Shown here piece by piece: positions 21,148 through 33,000 of a stretch of 64,000 nt of DNA. The stretch covers positions 4,889,501 to 4,953,500 of the forward strand of contig NC_083505.1 in assembly GCF_032362555.1 (NCBI RefSeq), written 5' to 3'. A program made the position numbers and the translations under genes. Each line of letters opens with the position of its first letter. Positions within the stretch are counted from its first letter, which is position 1. The stretch comes from Amyelois transitella. Lineage: Eukaryota; Arthropoda; Insecta; Lepidoptera; Pyralidae. The notes under the pieces were generated by a model. That model was given only the letters and a program-made list of their open reading frames with translations. It had not been told where the DNA came from and made no database searches.

Positions 21148-23787
21148 TTACTAAATACATATTATGTTCCTATTCAACGAAAAAAATATTCTTGCAAAAC
21201 AAGAGGCGATGCCTGTACCCTCTTACGTATTAACCTACCTAACGTTTAACATTATAAAGTCAGATTTGTACCTACATAATAAGTAGGGTTAGGTTTCAGT
21301 ATGGATACTATTATTTTCGTATTTCTATTCCTGATTGCATGTAAAGTGTAAATCTATTAGAATTGAATTCTTGTAAGTTACATAAATCCGCAATAGGAAA
21401 TCGGCGATTTTCCAAGTAAAATTTGGGCGTAATTTTTTGAACTACCAAGACAATATCCCTTGCCAGTAAGGCCTAATTCTTGTGTTATATATCTGGTGGT
21501 AACTGGCTGTATGTTATATTATTTTTTAAACTTCGATCTCTGGGGTGGAGTTCCAAACTATTTTTAAGAAGGCAAAGCTGAGCTAACCTTCCTCTTCCTT
21601 CTTACGTCCAAGTCTTTCGCCTTAGTTTCTCATAAAGAACATAACACTCTTACACTTCACTGGGCTTAGTACTCCTGTAGATCAGTCAGGGAAACATTCT
21701 GGAATCCGCTCGAGGGTAGGCCATGTCCACATAAACCATTGGAGATTTACACTAAGGTGTCCAGGGAGAAGATGCGAATATGTTGGTGTTGGTAGGAACT
21801 GCGCTCCCGGAGTCTTCAAACTAAATGTTTCTTGTTCAGGCAAATGTTTATTCCTGAAAAGCGTTGTAAGTTGTAACACAACATCAGAATAGTGCTTAGG
21901 CAGTGATGCTGCACTTTTTAAAGTTTGATCAATTTACAGGGGTAGATTTGAATTAATTTGGCCGCAAGACGGTAATGCATAAGGCAAATAAATATATAAG
22001 GGACAAATTACACACAAGAACACAGTTGTAGATAGTAGATAATGAAAACTCACCCTCGAGGTAAATGGCAGTTACGTATTGTTAATTTCTACATTATAGA
22101 AATAAAATGTAATAAATCAGTAAAGTATGAGCATGACTTATTCGCCTCGTTTTAAAAATCAGATCAGAATGGTGTGAAGTCAGTTCGTACCCGTTCGTAG
22201 CTGAGGTTCGTACGCAACCGGTTTTTGAATATTTGGCGATTTGCGATGCGTTCATGTCACTGGTAAACCGATGCGTTCCGGATCATCGATATTATCTTTT
22301 ATATTTATCAAATTATTAATTTTTAATAATAAGTGATTAAAAACTGATAATTTAATTAAATTAAAAAAAAATTACCTAATAGCATAATTTTAATATTTTA
22401 TCAAAATTTACATACATATGTTATAATTTAATAAAGTATGTTACATCTAGCACTTCAGGCACAATAAGGTACAAACAAGACCGCAAAATTTTTAAATTGG
22501 CGAACTAAAATATGATTTCTGACCATAGAACCTAAAATTCATAGGCGATGAACACTTTCCAGTTATTGTTAGGTTTTATCTTCGTTTTTGTCCATATTTT
22601 TTCAATTCTTATTTTATTTGTGTTTCTATTTAAATATCAAATAGGTAGTAATCGCAGAAATCTATTAATATAGTAAGTATTCCTTGTATAAGACTGTAAA
22701 ATGAAACGCATTTTGTATAAAATCGTTTATTTATTTATTGTATATAAAAATTACATTAAAATTGTCAATTTTACATTTTTATTCGCTATAGATAAAATTG
22801 GTCACTACAAAATAGTCCATTAAGCAATCCACAATAAGATTTATTATGCAATTTATAAACATATCGCAAAACATTCCAAAAACCATTTTGTATGACACAG
22901 TAACATGACACTATCTCACGACGAAAAACCCTTAACCATAAAATTCACGTTTTTTGGTTGCTGAGGGCTTCGAACCGAACACAACCAGCCCGTAGCACAC
23001 ATACTTATGATACAGCAACTGTACTACTTAGTCCTCATATCATAAGTATGACAAAGCTACTCCTACTTAAAATGTTACAAGTCGTAATTCCTATCAAAAG
23101 TAAATTTCAGATTCCCTGATCACGGTATCGAGATAACGATTCAAATGATTCATATAAACAGCTATTATATTACCTCCGCAAACAACTATGTACAATAACA
23201 ATTATTAGCTGTAACTTTTTAGTAAAAAATTACCACGAAAAAGTAATTTTTCTTGCTCTCTGACTGAATAAATGATTCGATTTGTAACAAAGCTACCCAT
23301 ATTTTATATATAGCTAGTAAACCACTCAACAGAATCAATTTATTTTTAACTCGCAATAAACAGGTATTCTAAATAAAAACTTCTAAACAATCCTCCCAGC
23401 AACTTTCATATTTAAAAGAAAACTGCAAGAGCCCAAGATTCACAGTATATCACAAAATATACACATTACAAACATACAATGCCTGTTTATTGCAAGGTAA
23501 ATCTGTAGCAGTTTACGAGTCCATTAGACGAACGGACACTAATATTAGATAACATTGAACGTATGTCTAAATATTTCTTATTCGTGCTTCTAATTATGTT
23601 ATTGCTTACCATCCATACTAAAAATAAAGAGAAAATACCAAGTTGTTTTTTTACTAAACTGATTTTGATTAAATTTGGTACACAGATAGAATAGACCTTT
23701 AAGAATAACATAGATACTATTTACAAAGTACATTTTCCCATGGGAGCGATGTCCCGCACAAAAGCTTATTATAAATAAGAAAAAATA
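21148..23787. other. AT-rich intergenic DNA, no gene seen
   Basis: No supported exon. Short blocks of the type AAATCTATTA(A/G)AATT followed by TTCTTGTA recur at about 17560, 18000, 21350 and 22660, suggesting more decayed local duplications of the DNA downstream of gcm. A 13-bp inverted pair (CATACTTATGAT / ATCATAAGTATG) lies near 23000-23050. Confidence 0.45.
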
Positions 23788-26533
23788 GAATCACTCGGAT
23801 CTTCGTTCTAGGTGTTTATGCACCTTGGGATGTGGGTTCGAGGGGTACAACATCAGCAAAAAGCGAAAACGAGGAGTTCTGGAATAGTGTAAGAGAAGTA
23901 TTGAAAGTTACCAAGCCAAATGAGAAGATTATTATGTTAGGTGATTTTAATGGATGGGTGGGTGTAAAGCGTGATGGATATGAAAAGGTGCTTGGTGCGT
24001 TTGGTGACGAAAAGGTGAATGATAATGGAAGAAGTGTATTAGAAATTTGTCTAGAGTGGGATCTTTTTGTGTCGAACTCAATGTTTCAACATAAAGAGAT
24101 CCACACCTACACAAGAGTGGAAGGTATTTTAAAAAGTATGATAGACTTTGTGATTGTAGATGAAAGATTGAAGAACAAAGTGCTGGATACCCGTGCATAT
24201 CGCGGTGCTGGCATTGACTCGGACCATTTACTGGTGATATCCCGGATAAGGGGTATCTTCAATCGCTGGCGGCACAGGGTAAGGGAGCAAACCAGCGCTT
24301 TGGAAAGAGTAAAAGTAGAAAATTTGCAAGATATGGATGTAGGTAAGAAGTATATTAATAGACTGAAGGATGAATTTGAAGATTTAGAGGAAATGAGCGA
24401 TATTGAAGATGGATGGAAGGAATTTAAAGAAAGAATTGTGAAAGTAGCTGTTGAAGTGTGTGGTGTAAGTAGAAGAAGGAAAGGAAAAAATCACAAAAAT
24501 GCGTGGATGAGTAAAGATGTGCAAGAACTTGTGCGATTAAAGAAGAAAGCATGGCTGGATTTGTTAGCAGCAAAAGCTAACTTAAGAATGCAAGAGGTTA
24601 TAGATGAAGATGTGAATGAAGCACGTAAGGAATATAAGAAAATGAAAGATTTGGTTAAGAAAGCTGTGATTAGAAAGAAAGAAGAGTATAAAGAGGATTT
24701 TGATAAAAGGCTATCAGAAGACTTTCAGTCAAATCTGAAAGTATTCTGGAAATCCGTAAGGTCAGCCCGAGGAAATACTATAACCAGAGAGCTGACTAGG
24801 ATCAGATGCCAGGATGGTAGCGTTGTGAAAGGAGAAGAATGTGTACTAAAGATATGGAAGGACTATTTTGAAAGTTTATTTGAAAAAAAGGAAGGAAATA
24901 AGAAAGATTTCTGCTATAGCGAAGAAAAAGAGAATGAGATGGAAGGCGAAATTGAAATGTTCGAAATTGTGGAAGCACTTAAGAGTATGAAAGCGGGAAA
25001 GGCTGCTGGGTGTGATAGAGTGTCGGTCGAGATGCTTAAAGCAGGAAAAGGCGTAGTAGCTAGTCAGTTGTACTGCCTTTTCAATTTGTGTTGGAGAAGC
25101 GGCCGAGTACCAAAAGATTGGTGTAAGGCTGTTATCGTGCCACTTTACAAAGGAAAAGGGTCACAGCTGGACTGCAAAAATTATCGTGGTATAAGCCTGC
25201 TTAGCGTCGTCGGCAAATTGTATGCTAAGGTATTGATTAATAGAGTCAGGAATGAAACTGATGACAAAATATGGGATGCTCAAGCGGGATTTCGAAAGGG
25301 AATGGGATGTACTGATCAGGTCTTTTCCTTGCGGTGCATAGCCGAAAAGTTTTTGGCCAAGAGTCAAAAAGTCTATTGCACATTCGTAGATCTGGAAAAG
25401 GCCTATGACAGAGTTGAGAGGAATGAATTGTGGTCAGCACTTTCTATGCATGGGGTGAGCAGTCTCTTAATACGAGCACTGAAATCCTTATATGAGGATT
25501 CGAGTGCTTGTGTCAGGATAAACGGAGCGCACACTGAGTGGTTTAAGATTGAGAAAGGCGTTAGGCAAGGATGTGTTGCGTCACCGTGGCTGTTCAACCT
25601 ATTTATGGATAGCTGTTTGACAGATTTGAAAGAGTCTAAAAGTGGATTAAGGATGAATGAGTTACTCGTCAAATGTCTGCTCTATGCCGACGATCAGGTT
25701 ATACTGGCGTCATCAGCGGAGGAGTTACAGGAGATGGTAAACTGTATGCATGAAGCTTTAAAAGAGAAAGGAATGAAAGTGAACGTAAGTAAAACTAAAA
25801 CACTGGTTTTTGAAATGGAGAAAGAAATGACAGCATGTAATATTTTGATTGGAGGAGAAAAAGTGGAGCAAGTGAAAGAGTTTGTATATCTAGGATCAAA
25901 GTTTACATCAGATGGCAAGTATGATAGTGATATTGAAAGGAGAGTGAACGCGGGGAACATGGTGAATGGAGCTTTGCATGCCTTTATGAGCAGTCAGAAA
26001 CTATCCAAAAAGGCTCGACTGGCTGTGCACAGGGGCGTGTTGGTCCCGACATTAATGTATGGGAGTGAAAGTTGGGTATGGCAAAAGAAGCATGAAAGCA
26101 GAATAAATGCAGTGGAAATGAGAGCGTTAAGGAGTATGATGGGTGTGAAATTGAGTGACAGGATAAGGAACAGCGTGATAAGGGAATGTTGTGATGTGAA
26201 AGAAGATGTAGTTACAGGAATAGAAAAGGGTATGTTAAGATGGTTCGGTCATGTGGAGAGGATGAATGAAAGCAGGTTGACTAAGCAGATATACAAGGAG
26301 AGTGTGGAGGGAAAGGTCGGAGTGGGAAGACCTAGACGAACGTATCTTGATCAAATTAAGGACGTCCTGGTAAAGGGTCAGGTCAAAAGTACCCGAAACC
26401 GCCGAGCTTGTATGAAGAGAGTTATGAATGTGGACGAAGCGAAAGAAGTATGCAGAGATCGTGGCAAGTGGAAAGAGGTAGTCTCTGCCTACCCCTCCGG
26501 GAAAGAGGCGTGATTTTATGTATGTATGTATGT
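23788..26533 (+). mobile_element. RTE-like LINE, 5'-truncated, long open frame
   Basis: Non-LTR retrotransposon polyprotein, open from the truncated 5' end to the TGA at 26511-26513 (about 900 codons). The N-terminus begins inside the apurinic endonuclease (VLGVYAPWD), keeping GDFNGWVG and SDHLLV but missing the start of the domain. The reverse transcriptase follows: VPLYKGKGS..NYRGISLLS, AGFRKGMGC, FVDLEKAYDRV, GVRQGC and the catalytic LLYADD. The C-terminal region has MYGSESW, MLRWFGHVERM and GVGRPRRT, typical of RTE/Proto2-type elements. Only about 10 bases separate the stop from the (TATG)n tail. AAAAAATA occurs at both ends (23780-23787 and 26534-26541) and may be the target duplication. 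It is dead for full-length activity but the intact frame suggests a young insertion. The clade name is inferred from motifs. Confidence 0.88.
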
Positions 26534-29397
26534 AAAAAATAAAATACTTTTAGGTTATACTGACATCAGAATGGCCGGTCACCAGGCATTGTATCTTTGC
26601 TACGTGGAATTTAAAAATCGTCATAGGTCAATAATTTCTGTCCATGTTTTTCTCTTCTTTATATCACTTGAATTTAAAATAATTATAGGAAACAAAGAAA
26701 AAAGTAACGCCCTCAGTTCCTGACAAAATAAGAAAAGCAATAACGTCACTAAGAAAAAACGGAGTATTTAATTTTTTTGCATTCAACCTTGATACCGTAA
26801 TGTTCATAAAAAGTGGAACACATGATAGAAAACCAACGGTCTATCTGAACTATAGTATAACATATAATTTTTATTTAATTCTGTGTGCACTTTAATAGGA
26901 CAACTCCTAATCTCTTCCCCATGGATAAAGTAAAGTAAAAGGCGTCTAAGGGCATAGACACATTCATCTAGTGCCACTTTTACCATAATCGAATATGGGT
27001 AAAATTCCCCTGCAAAGTTTGCGGAGGTCAGATGTGTCTCATGTAAAAACCTAACTTAACCTAGAATCATGGAAAGGCACATCCCTGGCTCCTTTGCAAA
27101 GATGTTAGGAAGTAACCGTGATTAACGCTAGAAGAAATTCGGGAGAAAATCATTACGTATTGATGCGAGAGTAGTTTTAGTTAATTATTTTTCGTCGGGC
27201 TTTTTTATTCGGTTAGGAATTAGCAGCAGGTATAAGTGGTGTATTTTTGTGTTTACCGTCAAAATTTTATTAATTTTACGTAGCAAAAACACAACGCCTG
27301 ATGACCATCCGTTCCAATGTCAGACTAAGAAATAATCAACCGAAAGTGTGTTATTTCTTCTGATTTACTATGCAAGCAATTCTCTCTGAATGAGAAGCAA
27401 TAAGTAAGCAATATTTAGTAAGTATTATACGTAACATACGTTCAATGTTACCTACACTAAATAACCGTTCATTCTGACGCACTCCAGTGAATCACTTAAC
27501 CACACGCAAAGAGATTTTCTTACAAAATTATCACTTTGCGCGCGGCTTAATATATTTGACTTAGGAAAGCAACTGTTATAACTAAAGTCTGATGTAGCCG
27601 GAGCCATGACGAGAAGTTTTATTAGTACAAAACGAGCTAAAATTTCAAACTAAATCGGTAATTTTAATTCTTAAATATAGGCCTAATATTAATTGATTAC
27701 GGTTAGAATTCGCGAGTTTTGTACTGGTAAAACCATCGGTTACAATATTCAGGATCGAGGGAGCACAGCACGTTGTATCACAGCTATTGCCGCGGCTCTG
27801 TCAGCCCCGTTGCCTGTCCCAGCAAGGCGAGGCCGCAGGCACGACGTGGCCCCACAGAGGGTGCCACTAACATTAAGGCCACAAACAAATTTAACAGGAA
27901 GCGATGCCCCATACTTTACAACACAACTTCACATTTTGCGCTTCGACCAAATCTACAATTAACATTAGAACCGCTAAAACAATTACGGACGCAAGTGTCT
28001 GTGCTTTTCTTACTATTAATTCTATGTTAACTTTCCGTTTAGGTGATGTTTACGTGGTAGATACAAAATATGATCATATCACTCTGGATAAGCATTAGCA
28101 TTAAAAGGGTTATAATTCTAAAACACTATAGCTAATTACATAAAAGGGTTAGTCACTCTCGGTATAAACGGCCACCGCGTATTAGGAGCCCGACCGTATT
28201 TCGTTATTTGGTTGGAAAAACAATTTAGGAGGTGGCCGCTAACGAGTGCCCCGTCCCTTTCATATAATATATATACCTCAAGTTAATATCAATCATACTA
28301 TAGCTAAGGTTTGAAATTAGATGTAAACACTATCTACAGAAGTCGAAGAGTTCGAGTAAAATCGAGATCAAGATTATAAGCGTTATTGTTCGCAGAAGCC
28401 TACCAACACTTCGAGAAAAATTACTTAAAAAATTGACCGACTGTCACTAAGCAATCAATGTGACTAAGTTTCAAAATTGATCGAAAATAACTTGTCTTAT
28501 GGCCATTTTGTATCGCGGTCCTCATGTAAGAAAGACAAAATTTAAAAGTATTTTTTATTGAAGGAGATTCGAGATATATAAAGACTAAAGGATTTAATCT
28601 GATTGCCAAGGTGGACTGCCTGTATAAGTAAATGCTAAAGTCCCGTTCAAAATTATACATTTACTTTATCTGTTAATTATAAAATGGAAGCTACTTACTG
28701 ACAAAAACACCTACAAACAAATGCCTCGCATTGTTGTTCCAGGACTTTAGTCAGGCAGTCTTCAAAATTTTCAAGCAATTTGCCAGCATGTTGAATGTCA
28801 ATTTGACCACAGGCACCAGAATATGCAACCGGTAATACATTTTAATGGGAGCGGTCATTACAAACATATTGGCAGGGTCGCCATGAGATGTTGGAATTAA
28901 TTGAAAGGTCTATTGAGGTCAAATGTCGTCTTTATTGTCCATAAAATCGTAGGTTATCCCATGCGATACATGTCACATACCATATTACGATTAACGAAAA
29001 AGGCATTAACAAAGTCCGCATATCAATGGAAAGCCTTCAAGGTTGAAAAGTGTCCCTTAGCTAATGCGGGTAGAATACACGCTACGCTAGCCACATAAAC
29101 TCATTCATTGTAGGCAGTCTTAAAAAGGGATGGAAGATGGCGTCACAAAATGGTCATTTGACAGATATTTGATCGGAGGCAACAGTTAAAGAGAATCTTA
29201 GGGATGAATGTGTATCTATTCTCTAAAAATACGTCTAATATCTGCGAACTCCATACCATAAGTTAATCTTCCGTGTTCGGTGCTCCTTGCACCCCCAATT
29301 CGTATTAAAAAATATATTTCTAAGGAAGAATAAATACGAATAAAAGATATATCTAATAGCCAAATGAAAATGAGAAGGTTCTGGTATTAAAATTTTG
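26534..29397. other. Intergenic DNA between LINE and FIP200 3' end
   Basis: No supported gene. It contains a SINE-B piece (26990-27130), a GC-rich patch at 27770-27870 with no recognisable product, and an imperfect inverted repeat at about 28155-28246 (CACTC..CGGCCACC / GGTGGCCG..CGAGTG). Confidence 0.45.
26990..27130 (+). repeat. SINE-B fragment
   Basis: Shares with other SINE-B copies the order ATTCCCCTGCAAA, GGAGGTCAG, ATGTAAAAACCTAACTTA, ATCATGGAAAGGCA and GTGATTA. Head and tail are worn away. Confidence 0.5.
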
Positions 29398-29403
29398 TTT
29401 ATT
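29398..29403 (-). terminator. RB1CC1: Candidate FIP200 polyadenylation signal
   Basis: TTTATT on plus is AATAAA on minus, about 665 bases after the FIP200 stop at 30067. It is the clearest signal of the right strand; position alone supports it. Confidence 0.35.
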
Positions 29404-30066
29404 TTATCATAAGACCGTCATTCGCCAACATTGTTCCCGCTTTGAGTCGACCAATTGATGGTAATCGATTGGTCAACTTACACATACTTTGTGCTGCGGT
29501 TATATAAACTTACATCATTGAAATTATGCACAATACAATACAAAAATATAACGTTCCAAAATGTATGTCAGGATATTAAAATATACCAATCACGTTAAAC
29601 TAGTAACACAACTCATACAGGTAAAAAATAAAAAATGGTATTCACGAATATTTTCGCAAAAAAAAATATAAAGCTTTACGACTATACAAATTTGTACTAT
29701 TGTGAAGAAATCACCGTCGAATGAAATAATTCGAATCAAACGCCACTTCATAATAAGAAAATAATATCTAATCTAAAAATAAAGAGTAATTTAATATTAA
29801 AAGCTATTTTGATGTTAACTTTTATCAACATAATATGATCACAAAGACACGTTATTAGAGTTCATCGATCACAAAGATCCGTCATCGGATCGCGAGACCA
29901 CCAGGGTCGCAGAGTAGCGGAAGACGTCGACAAAATGGCCGCTCACTCAAAACTCGTTTAAAATTGGAATCGAGAACGTAACGGCGAGCGCACTTCACTT
30001 GAGTGACGCGTAGGTTCGTGTGGTCCCCGAGGGCTAGCGGCAGCAGCGCGGGCGGGCGCGGCGGCG

Positions 30067-33000
30067 TCAGGGCGCGGCCTCCTCGGCCAGCTCGGGCGCC
30101 TCGCCCGCCTCGGGGCCCGCGCAGCGCCCCACGCTGCACTCCATGTCCGTCCTGAAAATTATAAAAACTATTTATTGCACCAAAAAGATTATTTTCTACT
30201 AGCTGTTGCCCGCGACATTTTTCGCCGTAAAATTACACCTAAGATCTCAATACAAAAAAGGTGACTCTGCATTGCCTTAGAAGGGTCGGGGGAGAATTGC
30301 AACATGACAAACAATTCATTTATATGCTGGACCCTATATATGAAACCCAAGAATGAATATATATGAAACCTAATGGATACGGCAACTCAGGAAGACATGA
30401 TTTTAATTGAACCCAATGTGAATTTCAGAATGTTTATTACAAGATTTGGCTTTGAACTATCAAATATTAGAAAATATTACCATAAACTTTTGTATACTTA
30501 TAGACAATAGACATGCAACGCAATAGTTCCAGTCTATCGCTACGCTAAGCTGGGTCGACTCCGATCTTCGGAGGACTTCAATAATGTTTTAAAAAATGTC
30601 TTACATTACTACAGTTGTGTTCTCTAGGTCTCCTTCACTAGTCTCAATAGAATTCGCCTGGTCTTCTCACGGCTGCGACACAACTGGATCCACTAGGATC
30701 CGGCTACCTGGATCCACTTGGATCCAGTATTGACTTTAAAAATAACCTGAAAAAAATCTCAATGCATTAGCGGCGGCCATTTGCTTCTTAGCTGGCTATT
30801 CACAAGCCTAATTAGATCCCGTAGGTCATCCGACGTAGTTGCCAAAATCGCTGGGCTATTATTTGACTTGATGGAATCCTCTGAGGTTTAGGTTCTAAGG
30901 AAATAATAAGCAATCAAACTCACGTTGTGTAGTGGTGGTGAAAAGTCGAAGGTACCAGCGTGACAGGTCTTGCATTAGATGAAACAGACTAAATGAAACA
31001 AACTAAATTACCTAAAGAGCTGAGATCCGACAAGAATGGCGGTGTATTTCCGAACTTGTCACTCGACCTGTTCCCCCACGACCACTCTGCCATGAGCGAA
31101 ATGACTTGATGAAACTCACATTGCGCTAGCAGTAGACACTTGCATCCTGGCCGGCCATTCGCTGGCTTCTATAGAATCCAGCTGGTCTTCCGATGTCGCG
31201 GGCACTGTGGCCGCGCTACTGCTGGACGCTACGCTCGGTTCCGCGGGAGATTTAGGGGACTCCAAGTTGATGAGGGTAGCGGTAGCCACTTCAGCACGAC
31301 CGCTACCACCAGCATCGTCGGTGGTCGAACTCGTCGACTGACTGTTGTCAACCGATCTGTGCATGTCTGGACGTAACAAAAATAAATTCATTCTTGGCAT
31401 TAGTCTTAACAAAATATAGAGGACGACGGTTGCGCTTTATGCCCACAATGTACTCCCAAAATTAAATTATACTGGGATTTATTACATGCGTTTTTAAGAG
31501 CTCGTACTATATACATACAGTGTTTTCCAAAACATTTTTCTTGAATGTTAAAGTTATAAAAAGAATAAAAGATGAATGAATAGCAAAATTAAAGAATGAA
31601 AAACAAAAGGGCATGCAAAAAAACAGAAAGGCATCATAAATCTTTACCGGTTACAGATTTGTAAACATCATTGCGAATTCATTTTAAATTTGTTACTTTT
31701 TTTATTTTATTTGCGGCGAGAGCCATAAATATCTAGCTTGAAGAAATAAAATATATAAGCTCTTCTTTCCCTTATTATAACTTCTGCTCACTCTATCCTC
31801 TTTAAGATAGAGGGAGATGCCAATACAGAAAGATTTATGATACAAAAACAAAATGAGAAGGAAAAGCAAAGACCTGGGGCATGCATGTAGGTCAACCATT
31901 TCTTGAGCGGTCGGTTTTCGCCCAACACGGAGAGAACGCTGCGCTTCATTTTATCTGTAACGCAACGCGTCACGTTACAAATTGTTACAACAATATGAAC
32001 TAACGCTTGGCCTTCAAATTTAAGATTAAAATTAATAAACTAAAAAAAAAATATGCGATTAAAAAATTAAAAAGAGCACAGTAAAAATTATCGAGCTATA
32101 TTTTCTTGTTATAGGTATACTTACTCATACAAAGATTATATAAAACATCATCTGCTCGTAAATATAACTTAACAAAACATTTCGTTTCTTCTATGAAAGC
32201 AAATTTTACCAATAACTTCGGCTAATTGTCACGCTTTACTATTTAAGAAATTGTTAATAATTAAAACAAAAAAAAAATGTTTGAAGACCAAGCGAACCCA
32301 TAGCAGCGGAGGATGAATGATAGTGTCATAGCGCTAAAAAAATTAAGAGCATTAATAAATTAGACAAAAGAAATATAGCATTATTAGAAAAAATAAACTT
32401 TTGGAGGTATAGGAAGAAGGCTAGTTTACTGGCAGAAGTAAATTAGACCAAAGCAATGAGATAAGCGTATGAGTGACTTATACGTAAATGATTTACAAAG
32501 ATCATTAACCCGATGATTTTTTTCCCGGTTGTGGTCTTCCTGGGTGGGGTCCGCTCTTGACCATGATTGGCCAAAATGACTGCAGAGTTTAATTTTTCGG
32601 CTTATTTTATTCAAGAATAAACACCAACCTTGTGGTTTCCACCACTTTAGAATAGAATATATAATTATCATTCCCATGGATTCCGTCAAAGACGACGAAG
32701 GTAAAGCTAATAAACTTGGGATTTGTTTTTGTAGACGACGGGCTAGAAATCTGTTAATAATTAAATCTCAATTCCATAGTTTAGCCATTCAGCTGAACGC
32801 GGCCATTTATACTTTTCAAGACTGTCAGCTCTGTCCACTCCGCAAGGGATAAAGTCGTGACTATACGTAAGTACGTATGTAAAAACCACTTATTACCGGA
32901 GGACAGAGACCAGTGACATTATTAGTTTTTTTTGCAATGTTAAATGAAAGGATTCCTTGTAATTCCCGAAAGAAGAAAATTTAATTAAGTTACTATTGTA

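Noticed and set aside
27693-28098. Three overlapping plus-strand frames in a GC-rich patch
   Set aside because: No family resemblance, no splice sites that link them, and the frames contradict each other.
29882-30139. Arg/Gly-rich 85-codon frame on minus
   Set aside because: It is the wrong frame of the GC-rich last FIP200 exon and 3' UTR; the phase-correct frame stops at 30067.
31140-31376. Plus-strand frame opposite FIP200 exon 20
   Set aside because: Antisense shadow; the minus-strand exon has correct splice sites and phase.
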